From contig NZ_BBRI01000003.1 of NCBI RefSeq assembly GCF_002090075.1, positions 496,001 to 560,000 of the forward strand: a DNA stretch of 64,000 bases, written 5' to 3'. Origin of the DNA: Demequina sp. NBRC 110052. Lineage in GTDB: Bacteria; Actinomycetota; Actinomycetes; Actinomycetales; Demequinaceae. Both the position numbers and the translations under genes were made by a program. Numbering within the stretch: position 1 is the first letter of the stretch; every line of letters starts with the position of its first letter. Below are positions 25,470 through 33,657 of the stretch, piece after piece. The notes beneath the pieces are model-generated. The model was not told the DNA's origin. It did no database searches and was given only the letters and a program-made list of their open reading frames with translations.

Positions 25470-26795
25470 TCAGTCGCGGGGTGAGGCCTCGGGCGAGGCC
25501 GGCTCGCGAGCGTCGAGGTACGACGCGTCGCGCTCGTCCATCGCCTCCAGTTCGCCGTCGCCCACGAGCATCTCCGGCGCGCGCGCCACGATCAGCCACA
25601 CGGGCAGGAGCGCGATGGTCAGCACCGAGAGCGACGCGATCGACCCCCCGAAGATCGCGGCCATGAACAGCGCGAGCCAGCCGTTGCGGCCGATCGCGAG
25701 CACCGCGCCGAGCACACCTGCGGCGACGGCGAGGGCGAGCGGCATCGAGGGGAACAGGGCGGCGCCGAACAGTCCCGCCGCCGCGCCGATGAAGACCGCA
25801 GGGAAGATGCGACCGCCACGGAAGCCCGCTGCGGCAGCCACCACGAGTGCGGCCGTCTTGACCAGGGCGAGGCCGAGCAGCTGCCACCGACCGTAGGACT
25901 CGAAGTCGGCGACGAGCTCTCCGGTCTCCGTAGCGCCCTTGAAGAGGGTGAGCGGGCCTCCGATGAATCCGAGCACGCCGAGCAAGAGCCCTCCTGCTGT
26001 CACGTACAGCAACGGGTGCCGCAGGCGGCGGAACAGTGCGTGCAAAGGAGGCAGCGCCACCGAAGCGCCCAGCCCGAGTGCGGCGGCGATGAGCGCCACC
26101 GCCGAGGCCGTCCCCAGATCGACGAGCGCCGGATCCGTATACTCCGGCAGCGCGAGTGCGAAGGACTGCGCGTGGAGCAGTTGCATGGTGATCGTCGCGG
26201 CGCCCGCGGAGATCAGCGGGCCGAACAGGCGATCCCACAGGAGGCCGCCACGCTTGGCTGCCGCCACGAGCTCCGTCATGAGCAGCGCGGCGGCGACGGG
26301 GGTGCCGAACATCGCGCCGAGCATGCCCGCGGCGGCGAGCATGAAGGCACCCTGCGCGCCGATGTCAGGGGCGATCTTCCCGAGCAGCCACACTGTCAGC
26401 GCGACGTCGATGGCGATGATGGGGCTCTCGGGGCCGAGGCTCACACCGCCGGCGAGACCGAGAATGAGCACCAGCGCCACTCCGGGGAGCGCGCTGAGTC
26501 GCAACACAGGCGCGAACAGTTCGACTGTCGCGGAGTCGTGCCCTCCGTGCCCGGGAACCTTCCACAGCGCGAGCCCCACGAGCGCGCCGATCGCGGTCAT
26601 GATCAGGATGGGCCACCAGCGGGGCGCGTCCTCGAAGCCGAGCGTGTGGGGCAGCCACTCCCAGAGGCCGTGCTCGAGGCCCTCGGCGACGACGTCGATT
26701 CCAGCGAGCAGCAGGCCCGAGAGCACTCCCACGGCCAGCGCAGGGAGCGAGACGCGCAGCAGCTCACGCGGGCTCGGATGCCGTGCGTTGCTCAC
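25470..26795 (-). CDS. ClC-family chloride channel/transporter
   Basis: A 441-residue integral membrane protein of the ClC family. The selectivity-filter motifs are recognisable though variant: GGVSLGPESPIIAI in place of GxGIPE/GREGP, and GFRGGRIFPAVFIGA for the GxFxP motif. The gating glutamate is retained in GPESP. Family members are Cl-/H+ antiporters or channels; which one applies is not clear. GTG start at 26795 (VSNARHPS). A hydrophilic acidic tail of about 35 residues ends the protein. It lies downstream of the left end of the disrupted Tad cluster. Confidence 0.85.
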   Translation of the reverse strand: MSNARHPSPRELLRVSLPALAVGVLSGLLLAGIDVVAEGLEHGLWEWLPHTLGFEDAPRWWPILIMTAIGALVGLALWKVPGHGGHDSATVELFAPVLRLSALPGVALVLILGLAGGVSLGPESPIIAIDVALTVWLLGKIAPDIGAQGAFMLAAAGMLGAMFGTPVAAALLMTELVAAAKRGGLLWDRLFGPLISAGAATITMQLLHAQSFALALPEYTDPALVDLGTASAVALIAAALGLGASVALPPLHALFRRLRHPLLYVTAGGLLLGVLGFIGGPLTLFKGATETGELVADFESYGRWQLLGLALVKTAALVVAAAAGFRGGRIFPAVFIGAAAGLFGAALFPSMPLALAVAAGVLGAVLAIGRNGWLALFMAAIFGGSIASLSVLTIALLPVWLIVARAPEMLVGDGELEAMDERDASYLDAREPASPEASPRD

Positions 26796-26866
26796 GTCCG
26801 CGAGCCTAGAGCACAGCCCTGAGGGGCACCAGGGCGTCTGCGGATGCGCCGAGGCACCGCGATGCG

Positions 26867-27233
26867 TCACGGAGCGAATGACGGACCCGCACGCGCACTC
26901 GCCACCACGGGGCCAAGCGCCGAGCCGTTGCGCAGCACTACGGTGATGTCACCGTCCACGGACACGAGGCAGCTCGCGAGCTCGACCCGGTTGAGGTCCG
27001 CTGCCTCGCGGGCCCGCACGCATCCCGTGCCGGGGTCGAGGCGCTCTCCGATGGCACCCGCGAGCGCGGCGAGATCGGCGGCGCCCTGCGTCCGGGCGCG
27101 CGGAGATCGCGCCGCTGCCTGCCGCGATCGCGAGCGCGCACGCGACCGCCACGGCCATCAGCGCGACGACCAGCGGCATCGCTGAGCCTCGATCCCGGGA
27201 CCGGCCCGCGCCGCACGGCAGCGAGGCCTTCAC
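26867..27233 (-). pseudogene. Rv3654c-like TadE-family gene, frameshifted (copy 1)
   Basis: The start (GTG at 27233, overlapping the TadE stop) and first 48 codons, including RGSAMPLVVALMAVAVACALAI, match the intact copy at 35446-35814. Two bases are missing near 27095-27105 (the copy-2 sequence GGGCGCGGGCGGAG reads GGGCGCGCGGAG here), so the frame is lost; beyond the lesion the other frame again matches copy 2, ending ...VVASARAGPSFAP and TGA at 26867. The family is a short secreted or membrane pseudopilin-like protein of the actinobacterial Tad locus. This copy is probably the native one (its 3' end is complete), now decayed. Confidence 0.75.
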
Positions 27234-27574
27234 GGCTGCTCCGGCAGGCGCATGGTTGCCGCGACGGGTGGCAAGAGTCCTCGCCCCGGGAGCGACACGG
27301 TCGCGGTGACTGTTCCCGCGACACTGGCCACGTCCACGTGCGCGCCGGGCACGATCGCTTGTCCGGCGGCCCGCGCGGATGCGAGGTCCCCCACCAGCGC
27401 CGCGCGCGCGGTCGCCGCCGCAGCGTGCTCGACGAGGATGGCGCGCTGCCCCCACGCCGCGGCGCCCGCGATGAAGCCGAGCACGAGCACGATCGCGGGC
27501 ATCGCCATCGCGAGCTCCACGGTCGCGGAGCCGCAGTCGCGGCGGGACCGACGCCAGCCCGGCCGCGTGTTCAT
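27230..27574 (-). CDS. TadE-like pseudopilin (copy 1)
   Basis: A 114-residue type IVc (Flp/Tad) minor pseudopilin. After a basic lead-in comes RDCGSATVELAMAMPAIVLVLGFIAG, the TadE N-terminal motif with Glu at +5 of the processing site and a single hydrophobic helix; the rest is a small extracellular domain. It overlaps its neighbours by 4 bp on both sides, but its upstream partner (DUF4244) is now a 33-codon fragment, so expression from the original promoter is doubtful. It is about 76 % identical to copy 2 at 35811-36155. Confidence 0.85.
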   Translation of the reverse strand: MNTRPGWRRSRRDCGSATVELAMAMPAIVLVLGFIAGAAAWGQRAILVEHAAAATARAALVGDLASARAAGQAIVPGAHVDVASVAGTVTATVSLPGRGLLPPVAATMRLPEQP

Positions 27575-27660
27575 CCGCCGAAGGCGCCGCGGAGGACTCC
27601 CGCGAGGAGCTCGCGCACCTCGTCGGAGCGGATCAGCGCGACGAGCACTCCCGCGAAGGC
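27560..27660. repeat. 101-bp perfect direct repeat, left copy (probable crossover site)
   Basis: Identical base for base with 36141-36241. It spans the end of the DUF4244 gene and the first codons of TadE. On either side the two copies are clearly diverged. Confidence 0.85.
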
Positions 27661-27675
27661 CGCGGCGGCCACCGT
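27572..27675 (-). pseudogene. DUF4244 gene 3' fragment
   Basis: The last 33 codons of the small Flp-pilin-like DUF4244 protein, ending LLAGVLRGAFGG and TGA. From 27560 to 27660 the DNA is identical to 36141-36241; then 15 bp match with three differences, and beyond 27675 similarity stops abruptly. The 5' half of the gene is replaced by the left end of the integrated element. Confidence 0.85.
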
Positions 27676-27791
27676 TCCCCTCTAGTTGGTTACTCGGTGC
27701 TCCCTCCGTTCAGGTTCGAACTGGAGGAGCGACTCGCTGCCTGAAGCCCGCCGACACACGCCTGCGGGAACACCAACTGGAAGGCAAGACA

Positions 27792-28450
27792 ATGACCAAC
27801 AACGACTACCCGGAGCTGTTCAAGAAGTACCTCAGCTCAGCCCAGTCGGCGGTCTCTTTCGCGGACCCCAACTGGACGCATTCGGCTATCACCCGCGAGC
27901 GCAAGAAGCGACTCGATGACGCACGGAAGGTGCTGAAGGACGCACAGTTCGCTCCGGACTCCCTTGTGGAGTCTGCGGCGAACGCTCGACTGGAGGCACT
28001 CGACTCGCTCACCCCGAGGACGACGACGAGATCGCGGTCGCGACCCACGCGTGGGGCGAGGTTGAGAAGTTGATGCAGTCGGGGCGCGACATCGGCGTCC
28101 TGATCGGCTCGGGCGACCGGGCGACGCTCGCCGCAGTGCTCGACCAGTTCCCGGTCGTGGCGGCAGAGCGCTCGCCGCAGCCGGAGGCAGCCATCTCCGA
28201 GGTCCAGGAGCTCGTTCTGCGACGTCTCGCGGCCTTGGGGGACCCGAAGGGCGTGGAGGCGCTCTCCATGTCACAGGAGGCCCGTAGGGCGCAGGCGTGG
28301 GACCGGGTGTTCTCCGAGTCCCTGGCACGCGGCGAGGCCTCGACGGACGCGTGGAGCGCAGTCCACTCCGCAGCTCCGGGCGACTTCGACCCCGAGTTCG
28401 TGGCCAGCCTGTACAAGCAGGTCAGTCACCTCGACTCGATCGGAGGGTGA
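27792..28450 (+). pseudogene. Phage-like hypothetical gene with a -1 frameshift
   Basis: ATG at 27792 with GGAAGG upstream opens a frame reading MTNNDYPELFKKYLSS and continuing helical and charged to LEALDSLTP. At about 28014 the coding character moves to another frame (EDDDEIAVATHAWGEVEKLMQSGRD), which runs to TGA at 28450. One base is missing in a C-run (ACCCCGAGG). Joined, the protein would be about 219 residues, hydrophilic and largely helical. The next gene begins one base after its stop. I do not recognise the family; position before a phage-type HTH protein suggests phage origin. A second in-frame ATG at about 28073 could give a truncated product. Confidence 0.55.
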
Positions 28451-28451
28451 C

Positions 28452-28901
28452 ATGCAGATCGCAGAACACACCCGCGAGCGCGTCGTCGAGTTGCTTCACG
28501 AGGGCCACGGACGCAACGAGATCGCCCGTCGCGTCGGCATCTCCGGCACGTCGGTCGGCAAGATCGCCCGCGAGCAGGAAGTCTCGTTCGACCGAAGCAA
28601 GACCGCCGAGGCCAACCGCATCACTGCCGTTGACGCAAGGTACAAGCGGCTGGCACTGGCTGACAACCTGCTCAACGACATCGAGGGCGCTCGCGCTCGT
28701 CTCGCTCAATGCGAGGGCGCAGCCCAGTTCCGGTGGGTCGCGCAGGCGATTGACGCGCTCACCCGGTCGTACGTGACCATCCAGCGGATGGATGGCGACG
28801 ATGGTGGCGCGGACGAAGCTCGCGGCATCCTCACGGCGTTCATGACGCAGGTGCATCTAGTGACTGGGCATCCAATGCCCGGTTCCGGCTCCACGGACTG
28901 A
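28452..28901 (+). CDS. Phage-type helix-turn-helix DNA-binding protein
   Basis: A 149-residue protein. Residues 4-40 form a resolvase-like HTH (RERVVELLHEGHGRNEIARRVGISGTSVGKIA), followed by EQEVSFDRSKTAEANR and a helical C-terminal region with AARFRW-like aromatic residues. Proteins of this shape, with an N-terminal HTH followed by SFDRS, are common in actinophages in or near the terminase position and are often called small-terminase-like or HTH proteins. It follows the frameshifted gene by one base, so they formed one operon. A role in DNA packaging of the ancestral phage is inference. Confidence 0.65.
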   Translation: MQIAEHTRERVVELLHEGHGRNEIARRVGISGTSVGKIAREQEVSFDRSKTAEANRITAVDARYKRLALADNLLNDIEGARARLAQCEGAAQFRWVAQAIDALTRSYVTIQRMDGDDGGADEARGILTAFMTQVHLVTGHPMPGSGSTD

Positions 28902-28963
28902 CGCACCTGACTCGGGGCGCGGCGGCTTCCACTCCAGGGCCGTCGCGCCCCACCTGTGCCAGG

Positions 28964-30011
28964 GTGGTGGTCGTGATCAACAACTGGTGGGTGAGCGACC
29001 CGGGCGAGCAGTACTGGATGGAAATCACCGTTCGCGACGATCTCGGCGGTCCTTTGCGGGCCCCGAAGGCAGACGGCAGTGGCCACGAGTCGTGGTCGTA
29101 CGCGCTGACCTCGTACGTCCAGCCAGGCGACATCGTCTTCCACTGGCACAAGGACCATGCGGGCGAGCCCGCCATCGTGGCGTGGTCCGAGGCCATCGGC
29201 CCACTTGAGACAATCACGTGGGCGTGGCAGGCACGTGGCACGCGTGGCAGGGCACGCGGCAAGCCGACAGTCGGTCCCACTTGGCAGATGCCCATCGCCA
29301 ACACGACGTACCTCGACGTACCTCGACGTGCCAGTGACGCGCACGATGCTGAATGCGCGATACGGCGAGCTCGTTGGCCTGCTCGACGAGATCAAGGACG
29401 ACATCGAGGGCACGCCGTACCTGCCGTTCCAGAACTACGGCGGTCGCGAGCTCCGAGCACAGCAGGGCTACCTTGCCAAGTTCCCCACGCGACTAGTTGC
29501 GGCATTGTTTGACTTGCCGACTGTCGAAGCAAGGCCGACCGGCGCAGGAGCGGCATCGACCCCGGCTGCCAATGCGAGCCCCAGGAAGTCGAAGGGCCAG
29601 GGGTACATGGCGGACGCTCAGGTACGGACTGCGCTGGAGGCTCACGCCGTTGCCATGGCGAAGGAGTACTACCTCGCGGCGGGCGCGACGAAGATCGAGG
29701 AGCTCGGCAAGCCGTACGACCTGCGCGTCATGATTGACGGGGTTGAGCGCCACGTCGAGGTGAAGGGGTCGAGCGGCGAGGACATCGAGTCTGTGCAGCT
29801 GACCCAGGGCGAGGTTGATCACGCAGCTGACTGGCAGCCGACCGATATGCTTGTTGTTGACGCGATCTCGGCGGCACGGGACGAGGCAGGAAACGTGACG
29901 ACGAGTGGCGGCACGGTGCGGTTGTGGTCCGAATGGGAGCCTGCGCCTTCGGCCCTCCGACCCACCCACCTCCGGTATTCACTTCCCGATTCGATACCTT
30001 CAGGGGTCTAG
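28964..30011 (+). pseudogene. EVE-like plus DUF3883 restriction-type protein, frame-broken by a 10-bp duplication
   Basis: The N-terminal part (WWVSDPGEQYWMEIT, YVQPGDIVFHWHKD, EPAIVAWSEA) resembles an EVE/PUA-like domain, used elsewhere to read modified bases. The C-terminal part (VMIDGVERHVEVKGSSGE and VQLTQGEVDHA) matches DUF3883, a PD-(D/E)xK-like domain with the E-x-K core, found in restriction and McrBC-like proteins. GTACCTCGAC occurs twice in tandem at 29308-29317 and 29318-29327; removing one copy joins both frames (TTYLDVPVTRTMLNAR). Intact, it would be about 345 residues, with the design of a modification-dependent nuclease. Its stop overlaps the opposite-strand gene by 4 bp. Confidence 0.65.
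29308..29327. repeat. Tandem 10-bp duplication breaking a reading frame
   Basis: Two exact adjacent copies of GTACCTCGAC. Ten bases shift the frame by one; loss of one unit would restore a full-length EVE-like/DUF3883 protein. Confidence 0.9.
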
Positions 30012-30553
30012 GGTGCCGATTTGCCAGCGCCTGCCGACTCCGGCGGCCCGTCGCGATACTCAAGTTCCGCTGCCATCGTGTCCTCAAGGACCTGGATTGG
30101 GTGTGGCTCGTCAGACGGCCTCTTGCCCAATTCGACGATGGACCAGACGCAGGCGTGCAAGTACGTGGACACCGCGTCAATGTCGTTTCGAATCGAGTCG
30201 CTTGCCACGAGTCGCGCGAGAGCAACGTTCTCGTTGAAATCGCCCGTGATCAGCTCCCAAACGTGGTCGTAGTTCTCGACCCCTGGGTAGGTCGGCTGGC
30301 CGAAGTTGAACTGCTCCTCGTTGAAGTGACGGCGGATCTTGGCGTCGGCCCGCTGCGCGGAGAGGAGGAGTCCCGCATACGCGCTCCGGCGTTCGTCTCG
30401 CTTGCGGTCGGCAACCAGCGCGGCGCGCGCGCGTTCGTCTCGCTTGGCCTGAGCGCGGTTCTGCCACACGACTGCACCCCACGAGATCAGGCCCGCCACG
30501 ACAGCACCGATGACGGCCCATGCACCGGAGGGAAGTTCGTTCAGCCAATCCAT
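30008..30553 (-). CDS. Single-TM, coiled-coil membrane protein
   Basis: A 181-residue protein: membrane helix at about 9-29, then a highly charged helical region (QNRAQAKRDERARAALVADRKRDERRSA) likely to be a coiled coil, then a soluble domain containing FNFGQPTYPGVENYDHVWELITGD and YLHACVWSIVELGKR. No known family recognised; short actinobacterial and phage proteins with a TM helix followed by KRDERR repeats are common. It is on the same strand as the SIR2 gene, 73 bp beyond it, so it may be its last cotranscribed partner. Confidence 0.6.
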   Translation of the reverse strand: MDWLNELPSGAWAVIGAVVAGLISWGAVVWQNRAQAKRDERARAALVADRKRDERRSAYAGLLLSAQRADAKIRRHFNEEQFNFGQPTYPGVENYDHVWELITGDFNENVALARLVASDSIRNDIDAVSTYLHACVWSIVELGKRPSDEPHPIQVLEDTMAAELEYRDGPPESAGAGKSAP

Positions 30554-30626
30554 GACGGAACTCTATTGGCGTTGGCGAGACGGTGCCGTGGTTTCTCCGG
30601 GGCACCAGCGCCCCCCATCGAACTCA

Positions 30627-32417
30627 CTACCAGCGCTTGTGGCGCTCAAGCCGCGCCCTTAGGCCATCGAGAGCAGTCGGGATGTCATCGCCGATCGCGC
30701 TCTCCCAGTCTTTACGGAAGCGCTCGAAGTTCAAGTTGTCGACGAAGCGTTGTTCGGCATGTGGTCGGCCATCCTCGTCCCACTGGAACTCACCGCAGAA
30801 CTCGCCTGAGTGGGGTCCATACACGAACGCCTTGCCGCGAGGAGCGACGTGCTGAAGGAGGGCGACTCGATACTCAGCGTCATCAAAGGCTTCACGCGCT
30901 CGCGAGATAGGGACGAAGTCAAGGACGACCGTTTGCATCATGTCCCGCGCGCGGTGGCTGCCCGGGTATATCCACCCGCCGGCACCCTTGGCCCTCGCGA
31001 CGGAGTTGATCACGTCGGCGTTGAGGACTGCCTCCACGTGGGTCACGAAGACGCCCGGAACGCGCTCGCGCTCACCCAGCGTGCGCAGCGCCCGCGACTC
31101 CAGGGACGCCTTAATGAGGGTTGAGTCGCGATGCGTCTCAGCCCCTACGACTGCGTATGTGTAGGTTGCAAGCAGCGCGGGCAGCCGAACAAGGTCGCGA
31201 ATCACGTCACCGGGGACTCGCGTGGCAGGCAATGGTGGCCCATCGAGTAGCCGCTGAACCACGCGAGTCCAGAGAGCGTCATGGCTTCCGTCGTCGTGAA
31301 AGACGCCATGTCCCAAGACTCTCAGCAAGGGCTGGGTCGAAGCCGCGAGTTCGTCGGCCGCGTCCTCCACTTCTTGGTAGTCGTGTGAACCTTGTGCGAA
31401 CCTGTCGAACATTGACGCGATCGCCTCGATGACAGCATCGACCTCGCTCATGACGAGGTCATGGAGGTCGACACGCCTCACCGGGTCCGCAACGTAGCGC
31501 TTCGCTCTGGCGATCATCAGGTCAAGAGAGAGTGGAGACACCGCGATGCGCTCGAGCGCCTCAACGTTCTCTTTGAGGGAAGTGAACAACGCGTCTGCCG
31601 TGTCCGCTTGCAGCACCCGACCATCGCGAACGCTCAGAATCCGTTGGGCATTCTCACCCTTACTCGATCGCGCGTCCCAGTAAAGCGAATAGCGGCGGCT
31701 AGACGCATCCTCGATAGCACGAACCAAGGCCGTGTCCCAGTCCGCCGACCATCCGGAGACAACCAGACCATAGTCCTCGACCACCTGCCGAAGGAGGTCT
31801 ACCCATGGCTGCGGATACTCGCCGAGTTCCGTCTCGGTGTTGAGCGAGTCGACTTCTCGGTAGTCCCCGTGCAGCTTCACGAGCGTCACCGCCGCGTGCA
31901 CGAGCGGGGTCATGCCCTTGACCGCCTCGGGGCGCGACACGATCTGTGGCTCGACCCCGATCTCCGCCAGCGCCTGCTCCATCAACCGGTCGAAGTTCGT
32001 GGTGACGATCACTTTGATATAGCCACGCTGAGCAAGGGATGCAATCGCTCGATGCGCGGACGAGGGCACGCCAGTAGCCTCATCGTCGCCCGCCGGAGGT
32101 TCGAAGAAGCCTTTCAGAAGGCCTTGGCGCTCGCTCGGCGTGTCGGCGAGCTTCTCGAGCAGTGACGAATACCCCAGCGGTCCGTCGAACTTGTCACGCC
32201 ACCACGCCTCTGGGTCTTCGCGTGCCCGCTCGGAACTCTCGGCGTTACCGCGATCCACCAGCGCGGCAACCCGCGCCGTGAGGTCTTGGACGACGCCCCA
32301 GCCGGTTGGTACGCCAGCCCCGCGTGAAACTCCAGAGCCAAGTAGGACGGCATACACGCCAGGTTGCGCGTGGACAGAGGTGGCAAGCACGATGTCGTTC
32401 GAGAGGGATGCGGCCAT
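30627..32417 (-). CDS. SIR2-domain protein, candidate anti-phage NADase
   Basis: A 596-residue protein. Residues about 20-240 form a SIR2-like NAD-binding domain: GSGVSRGAG (27-35), TTNFDRLME with Asn141 and Asp143, KLHGD with His183 in the catalytic position, and SGWSADWD (221-228). SIR2 domains of this bacterial type (SIR2_2) deplete NAD+ during phage infection in several known systems (Dsr1/Dsr2, ThsA, SIR2-HerA). The C-terminal 350 residues are helical, rich in Arg and Asp, with no repeats I can name; they may be the phage-sensing part. ATG at 32417; a GTG at 32444 is possible. Neighbouring membrane proteins on both sides could be partners, but this is untested. Confidence 0.8.
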   Translation of the reverse strand: MAASLSNDIVLATSVHAQPGVYAVLLGSGVSRGAGVPTGWGVVQDLTARVAALVDRGNAESSERAREDPEAWWRDKFDGPLGYSSLLEKLADTPSERQGLLKGFFEPPAGDDEATGVPSSAHRAIASLAQRGYIKVIVTTNFDRLMEQALAEIGVEPQIVSRPEAVKGMTPLVHAAVTLVKLHGDYREVDSLNTETELGEYPQPWVDLLRQVVEDYGLVVSGWSADWDTALVRAIEDASSRRYSLYWDARSSKGENAQRILSVRDGRVLQADTADALFTSLKENVEALERIAVSPLSLDLMIARAKRYVADPVRRVDLHDLVMSEVDAVIEAIASMFDRFAQGSHDYQEVEDAADELAASTQPLLRVLGHGVFHDDGSHDALWTRVVQRLLDGPPLPATRVPGDVIRDLVRLPALLATYTYAVVGAETHRDSTLIKASLESRALRTLGERERVPGVFVTHVEAVLNADVINSVARAKGAGGWIYPGSHRARDMMQTVVLDFVPISRAREAFDDAEYRVALLQHVAPRGKAFVYGPHSGEFCGEFQWDEDGRPHAEQRFVDNLNFERFRKDWESAIGDDIPTALDGLRARLERHKRW

Positions 32418-32475
32418 AGAGCTAGTGTGGCGTTCCTTGTGCACACGCAGAAGACCCAGGCGACTGAAGTCGGTT

Positions 32476-32527
32476 GGGACTGCTGAAGGTTGAGGTGACT
32501 AGAGTTACCAGAATCTTCAGCAGTCCC
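32476..32527. promoter_or_regulatory. Long hairpin in the leader between the two operons
   Basis: GGGACTGCTGAAG (32476-32488) pairs perfectly with CTTCAGCAGTCCC (32515-32527). The 26-base interior holds a second weak stem, GGTGACT with AGTTACC. It lies between the stop of the 32594 gene and the SIR2 start, both on the minus strand. It may terminate the upstream operon, attenuate SIR2 expression or act as an operator. Confidence 0.6.
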
Positions 32528-32593
32528 GCCCCGGGCCATGTGATGCAGATCGGCTGGGGTTCTCCTAGGGGCACGCACCCACTCCTGGCCGCC

Positions 32594-33049
32594 CTAGAGG
32601 GACTCCCACAATGCGACGGATGGCGCGGTATCGAGGTCATCGTCGAACGTTTGCTCGAACGGGTCACCCTGAGCAACCACTGCCTCGTCGTCCGCGATCG
32701 GCTTACCAGCCTGAGGGTCAATGCGGAGGGTCTCAACCTTGGTCTCCCACTTCGGCGAAGCGAGGAGTGTCCCGAAGGTACCAGTTCCGCCGGTGTTGAC
32801 CTTTCTGGTTCGGAACGTGCGAGCGAGTGTGAGACGTGGAGCAACATCGATTGCGCGAACAAGTGCCTTGACCCGGCGGACGCCCCCGAGGTTCTCCCCT
32901 GTGTCCGGGTCCGCGACGTCAACTGTGTTCGCGTCGAAGATGTAGAAGGTAGCGCCGACTTCGACGCCATCGTCTAGACCCCGGTTCAGGATTACTTCTC
33001 GGTCCGAGACGATCCTCGCAACCTTGCCCTTGACTCCATCGTCACTCAT
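32594..33049 (-). CDS. Small beta-barrel-like protein (FlgT-C/SH3-like)
   Basis: A 151-residue cytosolic-looking protein. The N-terminal half reads KGKVARIVSDREVILNRGLDDGVEVGATF, a pattern of INxG..DGV..G..F that occurs in SH3-like/FlgT C-terminal beta barrels; the C-terminal half has a second strand-rich segment and an acidic tail. The ATG at 33049 overlaps the stop of the upstream membrane gene by 8 bp (33042-33049), so both are translated together. Function unknown. Confidence 0.6.
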   Translation of the reverse strand: MSDDGVKGKVARIVSDREVILNRGLDDGVEVGATFYIFDANTVDVADPDTGENLGGVRRVKALVRAIDVAPRLTLARTFRTRKVNTGGTGTFGTLLASPKWETKVETLRIDPQAGKPIADDEAVVAQGDPFEQTFDDDLDTAPSVALWESL

Positions 33050-33605
33050 CGGAAGCCCCTTCGTCTCTGGACATCTCTGCGAGCAGTTCGTGACCCGCGC
33101 GGTTCTGTACTCGAGCCAACTCGACCGCCTTGGGTTCGACTTCCTGCCACGGTCCGACCGACTGCGCGACGAGTTTATTGGCCTTCTGGAGGTTGGTCTG
33201 CACAAAGGCCAACCCGCTGTCAATGTGCTCTGGAACACCATCGACCTCATTGAGGCGTGCGCGCACAGTGCCAATGTTCCCCACTTCTTCAGTGATGGCG
33301 GCACTCGCGTTGTACGCGTTCGCGAGTGCCGAAGCAGCCTGATTCCCGAAGTTTGGCGGCTTGGGCGAGGTCTGAAGCGAAAGACCCATCAGCAGCGTGA
33401 TTGCTGGGACGCCTGCGGCAGTCACCCAGTCAGGCCAGTCGTGGTCCGAAGCAACCTGCGCCAACACGATCGCTGCGGCCAAGAGACCGAGAAAGACGAT
33501 TGCGCGAATCCATGTGACCGGCAAGAGCCGTCCGCGGACTTCAAGCACCACGGCGTGCTCCTGCTCCTGACCTCGCGTCATACACGGCATGGTAGCGATG
33601 TGCAT
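33042..33605 (-). CDS. Two-TM protein with coiled-coil tail
   Basis: A 187-residue protein with two membrane helices at about 33-50 and 61-77 and a C-terminal soluble helical region (ITEEVGNIGTVRARLNEVDGVPEHIDSGLAFVQTNLQKANKL) predicted by eye to be coiled coil. The start is uncertain: ATGs at 33605, 33590 and 33581 are in frame and none has a good ribosome-binding site. It heads a two-gene operon with the beta-barrel protein. No family recognised. Confidence 0.55.
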   Translation of the reverse strand: MHIATMPCMTRGQEQEHAVVLEVRGRLLPVTWIRAIVFLGLLAAAIVLAQVASDHDWPDWVTAAGVPAITLLMGLSLQTSPKPPNFGNQAASALANAYNASAAITEEVGNIGTVRARLNEVDGVPEHIDSGLAFVQTNLQKANKLVAQSVGPWQEVEPKAVELARVQNRAGHELLAEMSRDEGASDE

Positions 33606-33657
33606 CGGTCGTGGTGGGAAAACGACGTCGCCCTCCGGACCACGCTAACGTCACACC

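Noticed and set aside
27711-27735. A tRNA T-arm-like sequence (TTCAG-GTTCGAA-CTGGA) near the element's left end
   Set aside because: No acceptor, D or anticodon arm can be built around it, so it is not a tRNA or clear tRNA attachment site.
28005-28025. Programmed frameshift in the phage-like gene
   Set aside because: No slippery heptamer or downstream structure is evident; simple loss of one C is more economical.
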